NCBI GenBank assembly: GCA_045596385.1
Contig: JAZOCC010000024.1
Coordinates: 62,001 to 126,000 of the forward strand
Direction of reading: 5' to 3'
Source: SIG307 sp045596385
GTDB taxonomy: Bacteria > Bacillota > Clostridia > Lachnospirales > Lachnospiraceae
Length of the DNA stretch: 64,000 bases
This document shows positions 50,003 through 58,918 of the stretch, piece by piece. The notes under the pieces were generated by a model. It was given only the letters and a program-made list of their open reading frames with translations. It had not been told where the DNA came from and did not search any database. Within the stretch, counting starts at the first letter, position 1; the number at the start of each line of letters is the position of its first letter. Position numbers and translations under genes: made by a program.

Positions 50003-51574
50003 ATGTACAGAGGAAAGAGATTTTTTGCGTTGGTGTTAGGACTGGTGTTTTTGTTTGGGGCGTGTGGAATGCGGCAGGAGGGAACGGGAGTTCCGGAAAC
50101 GACAAATGTACCGACGGAATATCCGGTAGCAACGGTTGCACCGACGACAGAGCCGACGATGACGGTTGCGCCTACAGACGCACCGAAGAGAGAGGAGTTT
50201 TTTGATGAGAATCCGACCGGGATTCCGAGGGTAACACAGGAGCCTATGGTAACGATTGCTCCGATAGAACCGAGTCCGACGACAGAACCGGTAGCCACGC
50301 CGATACCGACTGGAATAACGAAGTTAGAACCGGTGAAGGTCGGTATGGACGGAGTGCTTATAGATAACGAGTTGTGTAGGATACAGGCTGTTTCGTTAGA
50401 AAAGGGAGAGTATTATTATGTGCTTCATTTATCGGTGGAAAATCGGACTGAGAAAGAGCTTAAATTTTATGCGGGAGATGTATATGTAAATCGTGTAGAA
50501 TGTTGTGATTGGGATTGTGAAGTTCCCGCGGGGGAAACAAGTGAGGAAGAGCTTACGCTTTACGGTGTAGAGGAATATGCGGGTGTGACGGAGCTTTTGG
50601 ATATTACGGAGTTGTGCCTGCCCCTTGAGATATACGATGAAAGAGAAGGTTGGTTGGATATATTTGAGGTATCGTGGGAGGGGTATTGGCCGGAACCAAT
50701 TTTTCAACAGACAATTTATTATTATCCACAAGGGGAAGCGCAGTATGTGTCGTTTACATATGAACGTCAGCTGGATGATGTTGTGGTTGTAGATAATGAA
50801 GAGCTTACTTTGTTGATAATCGGTGATGTCTACAAGGAGGACGGTGGATATGAGATTAAATTGTTTCTTGAGAACCACACGGACAAAAAGCTTTGGTATG
50901 AGATTGAAGAGATGTCATTAAATGGATTTTTGTGCCAATCGTTCTATGAATGGTCCTTGGATTTATACCCGGAGGCGGGGTCCTATGGGGTAATCGAATA
51001 TCTTGATTACTGGAAGGAAGAGACGGAAAAGGATACCATTACCGAAATCGGTTTCTCTCTTTCTGTAAGAGATCGTGACTTTGAATATAGTTTTTATGAG
51101 GATTACACGATAAATTTGCAGGGAGAAAAACCGGTACAGGAGTACGTATATGTACCGGGAGAGCGGGATGTGGTCTTGTATGACGGACCGGAAGTATTGC
51201 TGGCGATGACGGATATAGAGCTTTCGGAGAAGAACGGGAAAATGATATGCACAGCAACAGCATATGTGGAAAATAAAACGGAGGAGACCTTGTATCTTCG
51301 ATGTGAAAATACGGAAGCGGTTGTAGTAAGGGCGGGAGAATATTATCTGCCGGATGAATGGAATGATTATGTCAATTCCGGAAAGAAGCATAAGGTACAA
51401 TTAATGTTTTATGACTGCTTGGAAAGCTGGGAAGAGAAAGGAAAATGGCTTGTAACGCTTCCTCTTGAAATGAGTTTGTCTGTTGGCGACTCTTATAAAA
51501 CCGATACTTTCTATGATGAAACGATAACATTACTGATTTCGGAGAAGGAAATCGGGATTGTATCTGATGATTAA
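50003..51574 (+). CDS. Lipoprotein with Thr/Pro-rich linker
   Basis: The start is ATG 50003, with GAGGGGAGG 12 bases upstream; the frame extends to 49961. The N-terminus RFFALVLGLVFLFGAC ends in a lipobox (Cys21). Residues ~30-110 are a Thr/Pro/Val-rich linker (repeats like VAPTTEP, VAPTDAP, TIAPIEP), then several beta-rich domains (~115-520), with repeated patterns of acidic, Tyr/Val-rich strands (EYYYVLHLSVENRTEKELKF; YEIKLFLENHTDKKLWYE; MICTATAYVENKTEETLYL) that look like three related immunoglobulin-like repeats. Anchored outside the membrane; function unknown. It lies between the foldback and the epimerase gene. Confidence 0.7.
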   Translation: MYRGKRFFALVLGLVFLFGACGMRQEGTGVPETTNVPTEYPVATVAPTTEPTMTVAPTDAPKREEFFDENPTGIPRVTQEPMVTIAPIEPSPTTEPVATPIPTGITKLEPVKVGMDGVLIDNELCRIQAVSLEKGEYYYVLHLSVENRTEKELKFYAGDVYVNRVECCDWDCEVPAGETSEEELTLYGVEEYAGVTELLDITELCLPLEIYDEREGWLDIFEVSWEGYWPEPIFQQTIYYYPQGEAQYVSFTYERQLDDVVVVDNEELTLLIIGDVYKEDGGYEIKLFLENHTDKKLWYEIEEMSLNGFLCQSFYEWSLDLYPEAGSYGVIEYLDYWKEETEKDTITEIGFSLSVRDRDFEYSFYEDYTINLQGEKPVQEYVYVPGERDVVLYDGPEVLLAMTDIELSEKNGKMICTATAYVENKTEETLYLRCENTEAVVVRAGEYYLPDEWNDYVNSGKKHKVQLMFYDCLESWEEKGKWLVTLPLEMSLSVGDSYKTDTFYDETITLLISEKEIGIVSDD

Positions 51575-51593
51575 AAATTGAGGGAGGACAAGT

Positions 51594-52556
51594 ATGGCAG
51601 ACAAGGTTTTAGTCTTAGGCGGTAGTTATTTTGTAGGCAGAAAAATGGTAGAGTTTCTGGCGGAGCACGGATATGCGGTGACGGTGTTAAACCGTGGGAC
51701 GAGGCCTCTTTCCGTAGAGGGTGTACAGCAGAGTTGTTGTGACCGGAATGACGGGGACGGGATGAAGGAGGTTCTTGCCGGGAAGGTATTTGATTATGTT
51801 ATTGACGTGAGCTGGCAGGATGTGTCCTGGGTGGAGAAGCTTTGTGGGGCGCTCGATTTTGAACAGGTGAAGAAGTTTGTGTTTATCAGTTCCAGTGCGG
51901 TGTATGATGTGGAGCATTTGCAGATTCCGTTTGCGGAGACCGATACTCTGGCAGAGAATAAGTACTGGACCTTTTACGGGAAGGGGAAGATAGATGCAGA
52001 GAAGTATTATGCGGAGTTTCTGAAGGATAAGGATACGGCGCTTGTGATGGTGCGCCCACCCTATATTTACGGAGAGTATAATTATGCCCAGAGAGAGAGC
52101 TTGATTTTTAGGCAGCTTATGGAAGATAAGCCGGTGGTGATTCCGAAGTCCGACCCGAAGCTCCAGTTTATTTACACGAAGGATTTGGCGGCGATTGTGG
52201 AGCACTTGTTTAAAGTTGAAACCGGAAAGGAAAGCGTATTTAACGTAGGAAACAGAGACGCGGTTACTTCGAGAGAATGGGTGGAGGCCTGTGCGAAGGT
52301 TGCCGGTAAGGTGCCGGAGATTGTGGAAGTGGATTATAGGTCGCTTGGCAGGAATGTAAGAGATTTTTATCCGTTTTTTGATTATGATAATGTGCTGGAG
52401 GTTTCGAAAATTAACGGGATTGTCAGCAAGGAAACGGAGTTTGAGGAAGGACTTAAAAAGTCTTTTGCCTGGTTTTTGGAGAATCGGGAGAAGATTTCCT
52501 TTAAAGCAAATGTAGATAAGAATTTGTATGAGATTATAGCGGAGTTATCGGTGTGA
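51594..52556 (+). CDS. NAD-dependent epimerase/dehydratase (SDR) family protein
   Basis: The 320-residue extended SDR has DKVLVLGGSYFVGRKMVEFLAE, a GGSYFVG nucleotide-binding loop (~8-15), and catalytic Tyr-x3-Lys in FYGKGKIDAEKYY (~127-132). FVFISSSAVYDVEH supplies the Ser, and YIYGEYNYAQRESLIFRQL is the usual helix. Such enzymes act on nucleotide sugars or related substrates; the precise one is unknown. GAGGGAGGACAAGT precedes ATG 51594. It does not show linkage to a glycan cluster. Confidence 0.85.
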   Translation: MADKVLVLGGSYFVGRKMVEFLAEHGYAVTVLNRGTRPLSVEGVQQSCCDRNDGDGMKEVLAGKVFDYVIDVSWQDVSWVEKLCGALDFEQVKKFVFISSSAVYDVEHLQIPFAETDTLAENKYWTFYGKGKIDAEKYYAEFLKDKDTALVMVRPPYIYGEYNYAQRESLIFRQLMEDKPVVIPKSDPKLQFIYTKDLAAIVEHLFKVETGKESVFNVGNRDAVTSREWVEACAKVAGKVPEIVEVDYRSLGRNVRDFYPFFDYDNVLEVSKINGIVSKETEFEEGLKKSFAWFLENREKISFKANVDKNLYEIIAELSV

Positions 52557-52719
52557 TAGGTCGAAAATAGATTTACTTATAACTCCATAAGTAATACTTA
52601 TGAATCACATGAATATTTTTCGTAACATTCCTACTAGGAAAAGCGCGAAAAGTATGCTATGATAAAGGTAACTTCCCCTCAAAGGTTGAGGGACACAAAG
52701 CAGACAGGAGGATATGACG

Positions 52720-53745
52720 ATGGATTACAAGAAAGCCGGAGTGGATATTGAGGCTGGTTACAAGGCAGTGGAATTGATGAAGGAGCATGTTAAGGGTACG
52801 ATGCGTCCGGAGGTTTTGAACGGTCTCGGAGGTTTTTCCGGTGCGTTTGCATTGGATCGTTTTATGACGATGAAGCAGCCGACCTTACTTTCCGGTACGG
52901 ACGGTGTAGGTACGAAGTTAAAGCTTGCGTTTATTTTGGACAAGCATGATACCATCGGTATCGACTGTGTTGCAATGTGTGTAAATGACGTAGCATGTGC
53001 AGGCGGTGAGCCGTTATTCTTCCTTGACTACGTTGCATGCGGTAAGAACATTCCGGAGAAGATTGCTACCATCGTTAGCGGTGTGGCAGAGGGATGTAAG
53101 CAGGCAGGTGCAGCTCTTATCGGTGGTGAGACTGCGGAGATGCCGGGCTTCTATCCGGAAGATGAGTACGACCTTGCAGGTTTTGCGGTAGGTATCGTAG
53201 ACCGTGCAGAGATGATTACCGGCGAGAACATGAAGGACGGCGATGTGTTAATCGGTATCGCTTCCTCCGGTATCCACAGTAACGGTTACTCCTTGGTTCG
53301 TAAGGTGTTCCCGATGGAACGTAAGCCGCTTGATGTTTACTATGAGTCTCTGGGTATGACCCTCGGTGAGAAGCTTTTGACCCCGACCAAGATTTACGTG
53401 AAGGCGCTTTCTTCCTTAAAGACTAACGGTATTGTGGTAAAGGCTTGCAGCCACGTAACCGGCGGCGGTTTCTATGAGAACATTCCGAGAATGCTTCCGG
53501 AAGGTATCCGTGCACAGGTTAAGAAGAATGCTTATGAAGTACCGGCAATCTTTAAGATGCTTGCAAAGGACGGTAACATCGAAGAACAGATGATGTACAA
53601 TACCTACAATATGGGTATCGGTATGGTAATCGCTGTAGATAAGGCCGACGCTGACAAGGCAGTTGCTACCTTAAAGGCAGCAGGCGAAGAAGCATATATC
53701 CTTGGAGAGGCAGTAAACGGCGAAAAGGGTATTGATATTCTGTAA
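52720..53745 (+). CDS. purM: Phosphoribosylformylglycinamidine cyclo-ligase (AIR synthase)
   Basis: The start is ATG 52720, with AGGAGG eight bases upstream; another ATG at 52714 sits too close to the site. About 341 residues. Family signatures: YKKAGVDIEAGYKAVELMK, GTDGVGTKLKLAF, GGETAEMPGFY, GIASSGIHSNGYSLVRK and HVTGGGFYENIPRML. PurM closes the imidazole ring in purine synthesis (FGAM to AIR). It heads purM-purN-purD; an intergenic hairpin element separates it from purN. Confidence 0.96.
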   Translation: MDYKKAGVDIEAGYKAVELMKEHVKGTMRPEVLNGLGGFSGAFALDRFMTMKQPTLLSGTDGVGTKLKLAFILDKHDTIGIDCVAMCVNDVACAGGEPLFFLDYVACGKNIPEKIATIVSGVAEGCKQAGAALIGGETAEMPGFYPEDEYDLAGFAVGIVDRAEMITGENMKDGDVLIGIASSGIHSNGYSLVRKVFPMERKPLDVYYESLGMTLGEKLLTPTKIYVKALSSLKTNGIVVKACSHVTGGGFYENIPRMLPEGIRAQVKKNAYEVPAIFKMLAKDGNIEEQMMYNTYNMGIGMVIAVDKADADKAVATLKAAGEEAYILGEAVNGEKGIDIL

Positions 53746-53794
53746 TGAATTTTATGGCGTGTGCGGTGTCCGGTCTGAAAGGCCGGCGCGGCAT

Positions 53795-53917
53795 GCGCTT
53801 TTCACATTTCCAAAAGGACATTCGGAAATGTGAAAACGCTCCGCGGGGGCACACTCGCGCGACAGGAAGATGTCGCAAGCGACCGCGCTCGGCGCAAGAA
53901 TCTCGCAAGCGAGATTC
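53795..53917 (+). repeat. Hairpin-rich intergenic element between purM and purN
   Basis: A 16-bp stem (GCGCTTTTCACATTTCC 53795-53811 / GGAAATGTGAAAACGC 53824-53839, one bulge) is followed by GTCG-CAAG-CGAC and GAATCTCG-CAAG-CGAGATTC (53898-53917). A diverged relative of the second part occurs at 58860-58905 after tldE. It could be a processing or repeat element. Confidence 0.6.
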
Positions 53918-53941
53918 TATTTTATTTATAAGGAGGTCCCT

Positions 53942-54568
53942 ATGACGAAAATCGTAGTTTTGGTATCCGGCGGCGGAACGAATTTACAGGCGATTATGGA
54001 CAAGATGGACAGCGGCGCCATTACCAATGCGGAAATTGTAGCCGTTATCAGTAACAAGGCAGATGCATATGCACTGGAGAGAGCAAAGAATAAGGGCATT
54101 GCAGCGGAGTGTATCTCTCCGAAGAGCTTTGCTTCCCGTGCGGAGTTTAATGAGGCATTGCTTGCGGGCGTTTCTAAGTATGAGCCGGATTTGATTGTAC
54201 TGGCAGGCTATCTTGTAATCTTACCGGCGTGTCTCATTCAGGCATATCCGCAGAAAATTTTAAATATTCACCCGTCTTTGATTCCGTCTTTTTGCGGCGA
54301 CGGTTTTTACGGACTGCATGTCCATGAGGCGGTATTGGCAAGAGGTAATAAGGTAACCGGTGCAACGGTACATTTCGTGGATGAGGGTACGGATACCGGT
54401 CCGATTCTCATGCAGAAGGCAGTTGCGGTAAAGTGTGGCGATACTCCTGAAGTGTTACAGCGTCGTGTCATGGAAGAGGCAGAATGGGAGATTCTTCCGG
54501 CGGCTATTAATGCCATTGCCAACGGCAAGGTAATCTGGCAGGACGGGAAAGCGTTCGTTGTTGAATGA
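53942..54568 (+). CDS. purN: Phosphoribosylglycinamide formyltransferase
   Basis: The start is ATG 53942, with AAGGAGG seven bases upstream. The 208-residue enzyme starts TKIVVLVSGGGTNLQAIMDKM, then IVAVISNKADAYALERAKNKG, LAGYLVILPACLI, NIHPSLIPSFCGDGFYGLHVHEAV (the catalytic His/Asp region with the SLLPSF-type motif) and GATVHFVDEGTDTGPI. PurN transfers a formyl group from 10-formyl-THF to GAR. Second gene of the purine set. Confidence 0.95.
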   Translation: MTKIVVLVSGGGTNLQAIMDKMDSGAITNAEIVAVISNKADAYALERAKNKGIAAECISPKSFASRAEFNEALLAGVSKYEPDLIVLAGYLVILPACLIQAYPQKILNIHPSLIPSFCGDGFYGLHVHEAVLARGNKVTGATVHFVDEGTDTGPILMQKAVAVKCGDTPEVLQRRVMEEAEWEILPAAINAIANGKVIWQDGKAFVVE

Positions 54569-54652
54569 GATTAGGTGGAAAATGGACCGAATGCGGTTTT
54601 TCGAAAACTGTATAAAGTGAAGTTGAGATAAATGAGAACGGAGGAAGACAGA

Positions 54653-55927
54653 ATGAAGGTATTAATCGTAGGCGGCGGCGGAAGAGAGCACGCCATTGCG
54701 TGGAAAGTGGCCCAGAGTAAGAAGGTTGACAAGATGTATTGTGCGCCGGGCAATGCAGGTATTGCAGAACTTGCGGAGTGTGTGAATATCGGTGTAATGG
54801 AGACCGAGAAGCTGGCTGAATTTGCGGCACAGGAAAAGATTGATTTGACCATTATCGGACCGGATGATTCTCTCGGTGCAGGCGTGGTAGATGCGTTTGA
54901 GGCAAAGGGGCTTCGCGTATTCGGACCGAGAAAGAATGCGGCTATCATTGAAGGTTCCAAGGCTTTTTCTAAGGATTTGATGAAGAAGTACAACATTCCG
55001 ACGGCAGCATACGAGGTATTTACCGATGCGGCAGCGGCTATCGAGTACTTAAAGACCGGCCCGTATCCGACCGTGTTAAAGGCAGACGGTTTGGCGCTGG
55101 GTAAGGGCGTATTGATTTGTAATAACTACGACGAGGCGGTTGCAGGCGTTAAGGCGATTATGGAAGATAAGCAGTTCGGTAGCGCAGGCGACAAGCTGGT
55201 TATCGAAGAGTTTATGATCGGTCCGGAAGTTTCCGTGTTGGCTTTCTGCGACGGTAATATCATTAAGACCATGACCAGCGCCCAGGACCACAAGCGTGCA
55301 AAGGACGGCGACCAGGGATTAAATACCGGTGGTATGGGTACGTTCTCCCCGACTCCGTTCTACACCGAGGAAGTAGACGAGTTCTGTAAGAAGTACATTT
55401 ATCAGCCGACCATGGATGCCATGAAGGCAGAGGGCAGACCTTTTGTCGGTGTGCTTTTCGTAGGTTTGATGCTGACCCCGAACGGTCCGAGAGTACTGGA
55501 GTACAACGCACGTTTTGGCGATCCGGAGACACAGGTAGTGCTTCCGCGTATGGAAAACGACATCGTGGATGTATTTGAGGCTTGTATCGATGGAAAGCTT
55601 GACACTATTGATCTTAAGTTTGCAGACAATGCGGCAGTATGTGTGGTACTTGCGTCCGACGGTTATCCGGAGCATTACGAGAAGGGCTTCCCGATTGAAG
55701 GATTGGATACTTTCAAGACGAAGGATGGCTACTATGTATTCCACGCCGGTACGAAGTTTGCTGACGGTAAGGTAGTGACCAACGGAGGCCGTGTGCTTGG
55801 CGTAGTTGCGGTAGGCGACGACTTAAAGGGTGCCCGTGCCAATGCTTATGCGGCAACGGAGTGGATTTCCTTTGCCAATAAATATAAGAGAAACGATATC
55901 GGTAAGGCAATCGATGCGGTGCAGTAG
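54653..55927 (+). CDS. purD: Phosphoribosylamine--glycine ligase
   Basis: The start is ATG 54653, with GGAGGAAGAC about five bases upstream; the frame extends to 54632. About 424 residues, ATP-grasp fold: KVLIVGGGGREHAIAWKVAQ, TIIGPDDSLGAGVVDAFEAK, TVLKADGLALGKGV, IEEFMIGPEVSVLAFCDG, AQDHKRAKDGDQGLNTGGMG and VLEYNARFGDPETQVVLPRM. PurD makes GAR from phosphoribosylamine and glycine. It closes the purine cluster, with the terminator at 55951. Confidence 0.96.
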   Translation: MKVLIVGGGGREHAIAWKVAQSKKVDKMYCAPGNAGIAELAECVNIGVMETEKLAEFAAQEKIDLTIIGPDDSLGAGVVDAFEAKGLRVFGPRKNAAIIEGSKAFSKDLMKKYNIPTAAYEVFTDAAAAIEYLKTGPYPTVLKADGLALGKGVLICNNYDEAVAGVKAIMEDKQFGSAGDKLVIEEFMIGPEVSVLAFCDGNIIKTMTSAQDHKRAKDGDQGLNTGGMGTFSPTPFYTEEVDEFCKKYIYQPTMDAMKAEGRPFVGVLFVGLMLTPNGPRVLEYNARFGDPETQVVLPRMENDIVDVFEACIDGKLDTIDLKFADNAAVCVVLASDGYPEHYEKGFPIEGLDTFKTKDGYYVFHAGTKFADGKVVTNGGRVLGVVAVGDDLKGARANAYAATEWISFANKYKRNDIGKAIDAVQ

Positions 55928-55950
55928 GATTGATGCATGAGTGAAAGAAG

Positions 55951-55987
55951 GGGCGTGTGCGAATTTGCACACGCCCTGTTATGTTTT
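55951..55987 (+). terminator. Terminator of the pur cluster
   Basis: A perfect 10-bp stem GGGCGTGTGC/GCACACGCCC (55951-55960/55967-55976) precedes a T-rich tract. The minus-strand EAL gene ends nearby, so it may work both ways. Confidence 0.85.
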
Positions 55988-55994
55988 ATAAAGA

Positions 55995-58709
55995 CTATTC
56001 ATTTACTTTGATTTGCTTCTGAATGTTGATAGTTTCCAGTTTCCCGTATTTGCTGCCGATATCCAGGTTATCTCTGGCAAGAATTCGCATGGAAAGGTTG
56101 GAATCCCGGAGATTGATGTTGCCGTTGCCGTTGATGTCGCCGATGCCTGTGACAGAGTTGCCCTCACAGTAGAAATCGGTGGAGGTAAGGAATGTACTGC
56201 AATCCAGAGAACCGCCGTCGGTTCCGAAGCAGACGATATTCCGGCCACGGAGGTCGCAGGCAATGGAGCCGTGGGAGGCAATCAGTCGACCGGTTCCGCC
56301 GTGCAAGACACCGATTCCGCAAAGACCGATACCGGATTCCACAATGGAAATCTTATGATGGTCGATTAAAATATTGGCGCTGCCGCTTACACATCCGATA
56401 CCTACGGCATTTGCACCGGAAACATTCAAGATGTCTTTGCTCTTTTTTAAATCAATAATACAATTGCCGTCAAAGTTACCGATGCCGACACAGTTATTGC
56501 CGGAGCATTCTATCTGTAGTTTGGTTTGATGAATGCGAATAATGGAGCCGGCGTCATTTTTTCCGCCACCGACGGCTACCGAATTTTCGCCACTGATATC
56601 AATATGAAGCTGACCGATAAAGTCAATCCAAATATTACCGTAGCTGTTATCCCTGTCGTTTCCGATACCGTAGGAATTTAACATTTCACTGTGGATGTGC
56701 AGGGAGCCTTCGCCGGTTATATGCAAATCCGAGCTTTGTGGGACACGGATACCACGGTTGATGATTTCGTTGTCGCCCTCTAAAATAAGGGTGGCATTCG
56801 TGAAATTACCAAGGTCAATGAGAGGAACTTCTTTTTCGGTGGTAATGTAAACATCTTTTAAGGTAATATGGGTATGCAATCCGTCACGAATGGCAATCGA
56901 GCAATTGATGGCAGTTCCCGGAACACCTTGCACGGTAACGTGTTCGGTTTCGATAAGAAGCGCATTGTAGTGTTCGGCGGTAATACGGGCAAGGTCTACC
57001 ACCTCGTCTTCCTTCGGACAATATACCCGGATTTCATACTCGGAACGCATCCGGTTCAGTTCGATAATTTCATTCTTTAGCGTCTCCGGCAATTCCTGTA
57101 AAATATAGGATGTGGGTTTTGCGATATAATACCCTTGGATTAAGTCGGAACCGAGGGCAATCATGGTTTTTAACTCTTCATGTGTTTCTACACCTTCTGC
57201 CAGGGCATAAAATCCGTTTTCATGGACAAACTCGATAATACCGGCAACAAGCTTCTGCATGCGCGGTTTCTCCTGAATATGTTCGATGAGAGAACGGTCA
57301 ATCTTTACATAATTCGGAGCATAACGTATCAAATTGGATATATTGGAAAAACCGGTGCCGTAATCATCGATGGCAAGGGAAATATTATGTGCCTTTAACC
57401 GGTTCCGTATTACGCTAATCCGGTCGTTATCCATCTCCGTCTGCTCGGTCATTTCAATAACCAGCTTATCCAACAGGTGCCCGTACTTATCCACAAGAGC
57501 GGCCCAGTCGGAAGTGTTCAGCATATGGGCAGGAATGGAGTTTACGAACAGCTTGCATTCCTTAAAAAGCTCCTCATGTTCACTGATATAGGAAAGAGTA
57601 TTCCACATGGTGGCCTTCTCGATATCGTACAACCGGCCGTAGGTAGATGCGGCATTTAAAACCTCCAACGGAGACATGTAAATGACAGGGTCTGTGCGCA
57701 TCAGTGCTTCGTAGGCAAAAATCGTGCCGGTATGAGCATCCGCAATCGGTTGGAAGTGGTAAAAGAACAGGTTCTTTTCAATCAGCAGGTTTAACGGAAG
57801 GTGTTTGTCACTGTCGGTCAGCATTGCCTGTTTAATGCTCAGGCTCATGTCCGTATGCCGGAATTGAATCGGAACAATCCGAAAGGCAAGATTTAATGCG
57901 GCGATAACACGCTTAAACGGCACGGTCATGGTGTAAAAATCTTCTGTGCGCAGTGCGTAATAGCCGTAAATCTTTTTATCGGCATGGACGGTGCTGAGAA
58001 TGTATGCGGAATTGTCTTCCATCCATTCGTCGAACTGCGGAACCATTTCAGACAACGGAAACTCCTTTTTTACAGTATTGCCTGATTCGGAAGGCTGTGA
58101 AAAAATGACAAACGGCCTTTCGGAGAAAACTTCTGTTTCCTGCGGTGTGCCATGGATAATTAATTCGATAATATTATGGTTCAGGCAGATACAGGAGTCA
58201 TAAAGGATGATTTCGGTAAGAAGCGCATCCAGTTCTTTTATGTCCCGCACGGAAAGAATCCGGGAAAGCCATTCATACATAAAGTCCTCATGAAGCAAGG
58301 AATCTTTTATGATATGCGGTAAGTCAAACACAGTGTCCGGGAGTGTGTCAGGAGAGAGGGATTGAAGTACATCGGGATGTACGGAATCCAATAAAAAGAG
58401 GTCCTCCGAAAGAATCGGAATATTGTGAGCCTCGGCTTCTTTCTGAAGAAAATCCGCCAATGCCGGATCAGAGAAGCTTTGCACATGAATTGCAAGTATG
58501 TCAATGGAATCATAGTTAATCAGACGATAGACAGCCCCGTCATCGTCATGAAAGGAGTTATTATTTCTGGAGTCCGCAAAGCTGTTGAATACAAGCAATT
58601 TATAATTGTTCTTTTGGGCATAGCGGTATAATTGAGTCAAATAGGTAATCTGTGTATTGTTCTGGATTCCGGCGATACATGCGCCGATGATTTTCTTTTT
58701 TTTGCCCAT
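55995..58709 (-). CDS. EAL-domain c-di-GMP phosphodiesterase with beta-solenoid tail
   Basis: The 904-residue cytoplasmic protein has no membrane helix. Residues ~1-120 resemble a LacI-type periplasmic-binding fold (GACIAGIQNNTQITYLTQLY, YKLLVFNSFAD). The EAL domain (~310-560) is intact: QPIADAHTGTIFAYEALMR, KLFVNSIP, VIEMTEQTEMD, IDDYGTGFSNISNL, KIDRSLIEHI and YALAEGVETHEEL. The last ~300 residues are seven or so repeats of ~28 residues with GxNxVxxGxG (SGENSVAVGGG, SGNNCVGIGNF, SGANAVGIGCV), a beta-solenoid. It lowers c-di-GMP and may respond to a bound ligand. The minus-strand promoter lies at 58782-58810. Confidence 0.88.
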   Translation of the reverse strand: MGKKKKIIGACIAGIQNNTQITYLTQLYRYAQKNNYKLLVFNSFADSRNNNSFHDDDGAVYRLINYDSIDILAIHVQSFSDPALADFLQKEAEAHNIPILSEDLFLLDSVHPDVLQSLSPDTLPDTVFDLPHIIKDSLLHEDFMYEWLSRILSVRDIKELDALLTEIILYDSCICLNHNIIELIIHGTPQETEVFSERPFVIFSQPSESGNTVKKEFPLSEMVPQFDEWMEDNSAYILSTVHADKKIYGYYALRTEDFYTMTVPFKRVIAALNLAFRIVPIQFRHTDMSLSIKQAMLTDSDKHLPLNLLIEKNLFFYHFQPIADAHTGTIFAYEALMRTDPVIYMSPLEVLNAASTYGRLYDIEKATMWNTLSYISEHEELFKECKLFVNSIPAHMLNTSDWAALVDKYGHLLDKLVIEMTEQTEMDNDRISVIRNRLKAHNISLAIDDYGTGFSNISNLIRYAPNYVKIDRSLIEHIQEKPRMQKLVAGIIEFVHENGFYALAEGVETHEELKTMIALGSDLIQGYYIAKPTSYILQELPETLKNEIIELNRMRSEYEIRVYCPKEDEVVDLARITAEHYNALLIETEHVTVQGVPGTAINCSIAIRDGLHTHITLKDVYITTEKEVPLIDLGNFTNATLILEGDNEIINRGIRVPQSSDLHITGEGSLHIHSEMLNSYGIGNDRDNSYGNIWIDFIGQLHIDISGENSVAVGGGKNDAGSIIRIHQTKLQIECSGNNCVGIGNFDGNCIIDLKKSKDILNVSGANAVGIGCVSGSANILIDHHKISIVESGIGLCGIGVLHGGTGRLIASHGSIACDLRGRNIVCFGTDGGSLDCSTFLTSTDFYCEGNSVTGIGDINGNGNINLRDSNLSMRILARDNLDIGSKYGKLETINIQKQIKVNE

Positions 58710-58781
58710 AATCCGTCACCGTCCTAACGATATCGTGTTGTTTGAAACATGCGAAACAAATAAGTGAGAATACTTAAGGAT

Positions 58782-58810
58782 ATCATATCATATTTGTCGG
58801 AAAATAGCAA
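58782..58810 (-). promoter_or_regulatory. Promoter of the EAL gene (minus strand)
   Basis: On the minus strand TTGCTA (plus 58805-58810), a 17-bp spacer and TATGAT (plus 58782-58787). Confidence 0.6.
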
Positions 58811-58882
58811 GAAAAACGCGAAAAAGAAAGAACGATTTGCACGCACGCAATTGAAAGATGCCACAAGCGATCCACTCGGAAC

Positions 58883-58905
58883 AAGAGTCCGCAAAGCGGA
58901 CTCTT
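58883..58905 (-). terminator. Hairpin after tldE
   Basis: The 10-bp perfect stem AAGAGTCCGC (58883-58892) / GCGGACTCTT (58896-58905) with a 3-base loop lies just past the tldE stop on the minus strand. It is part of the element related to 53860-53917. Confidence 0.6.
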
Positions 58906-58918
58906 GGCTCTAAAAATA

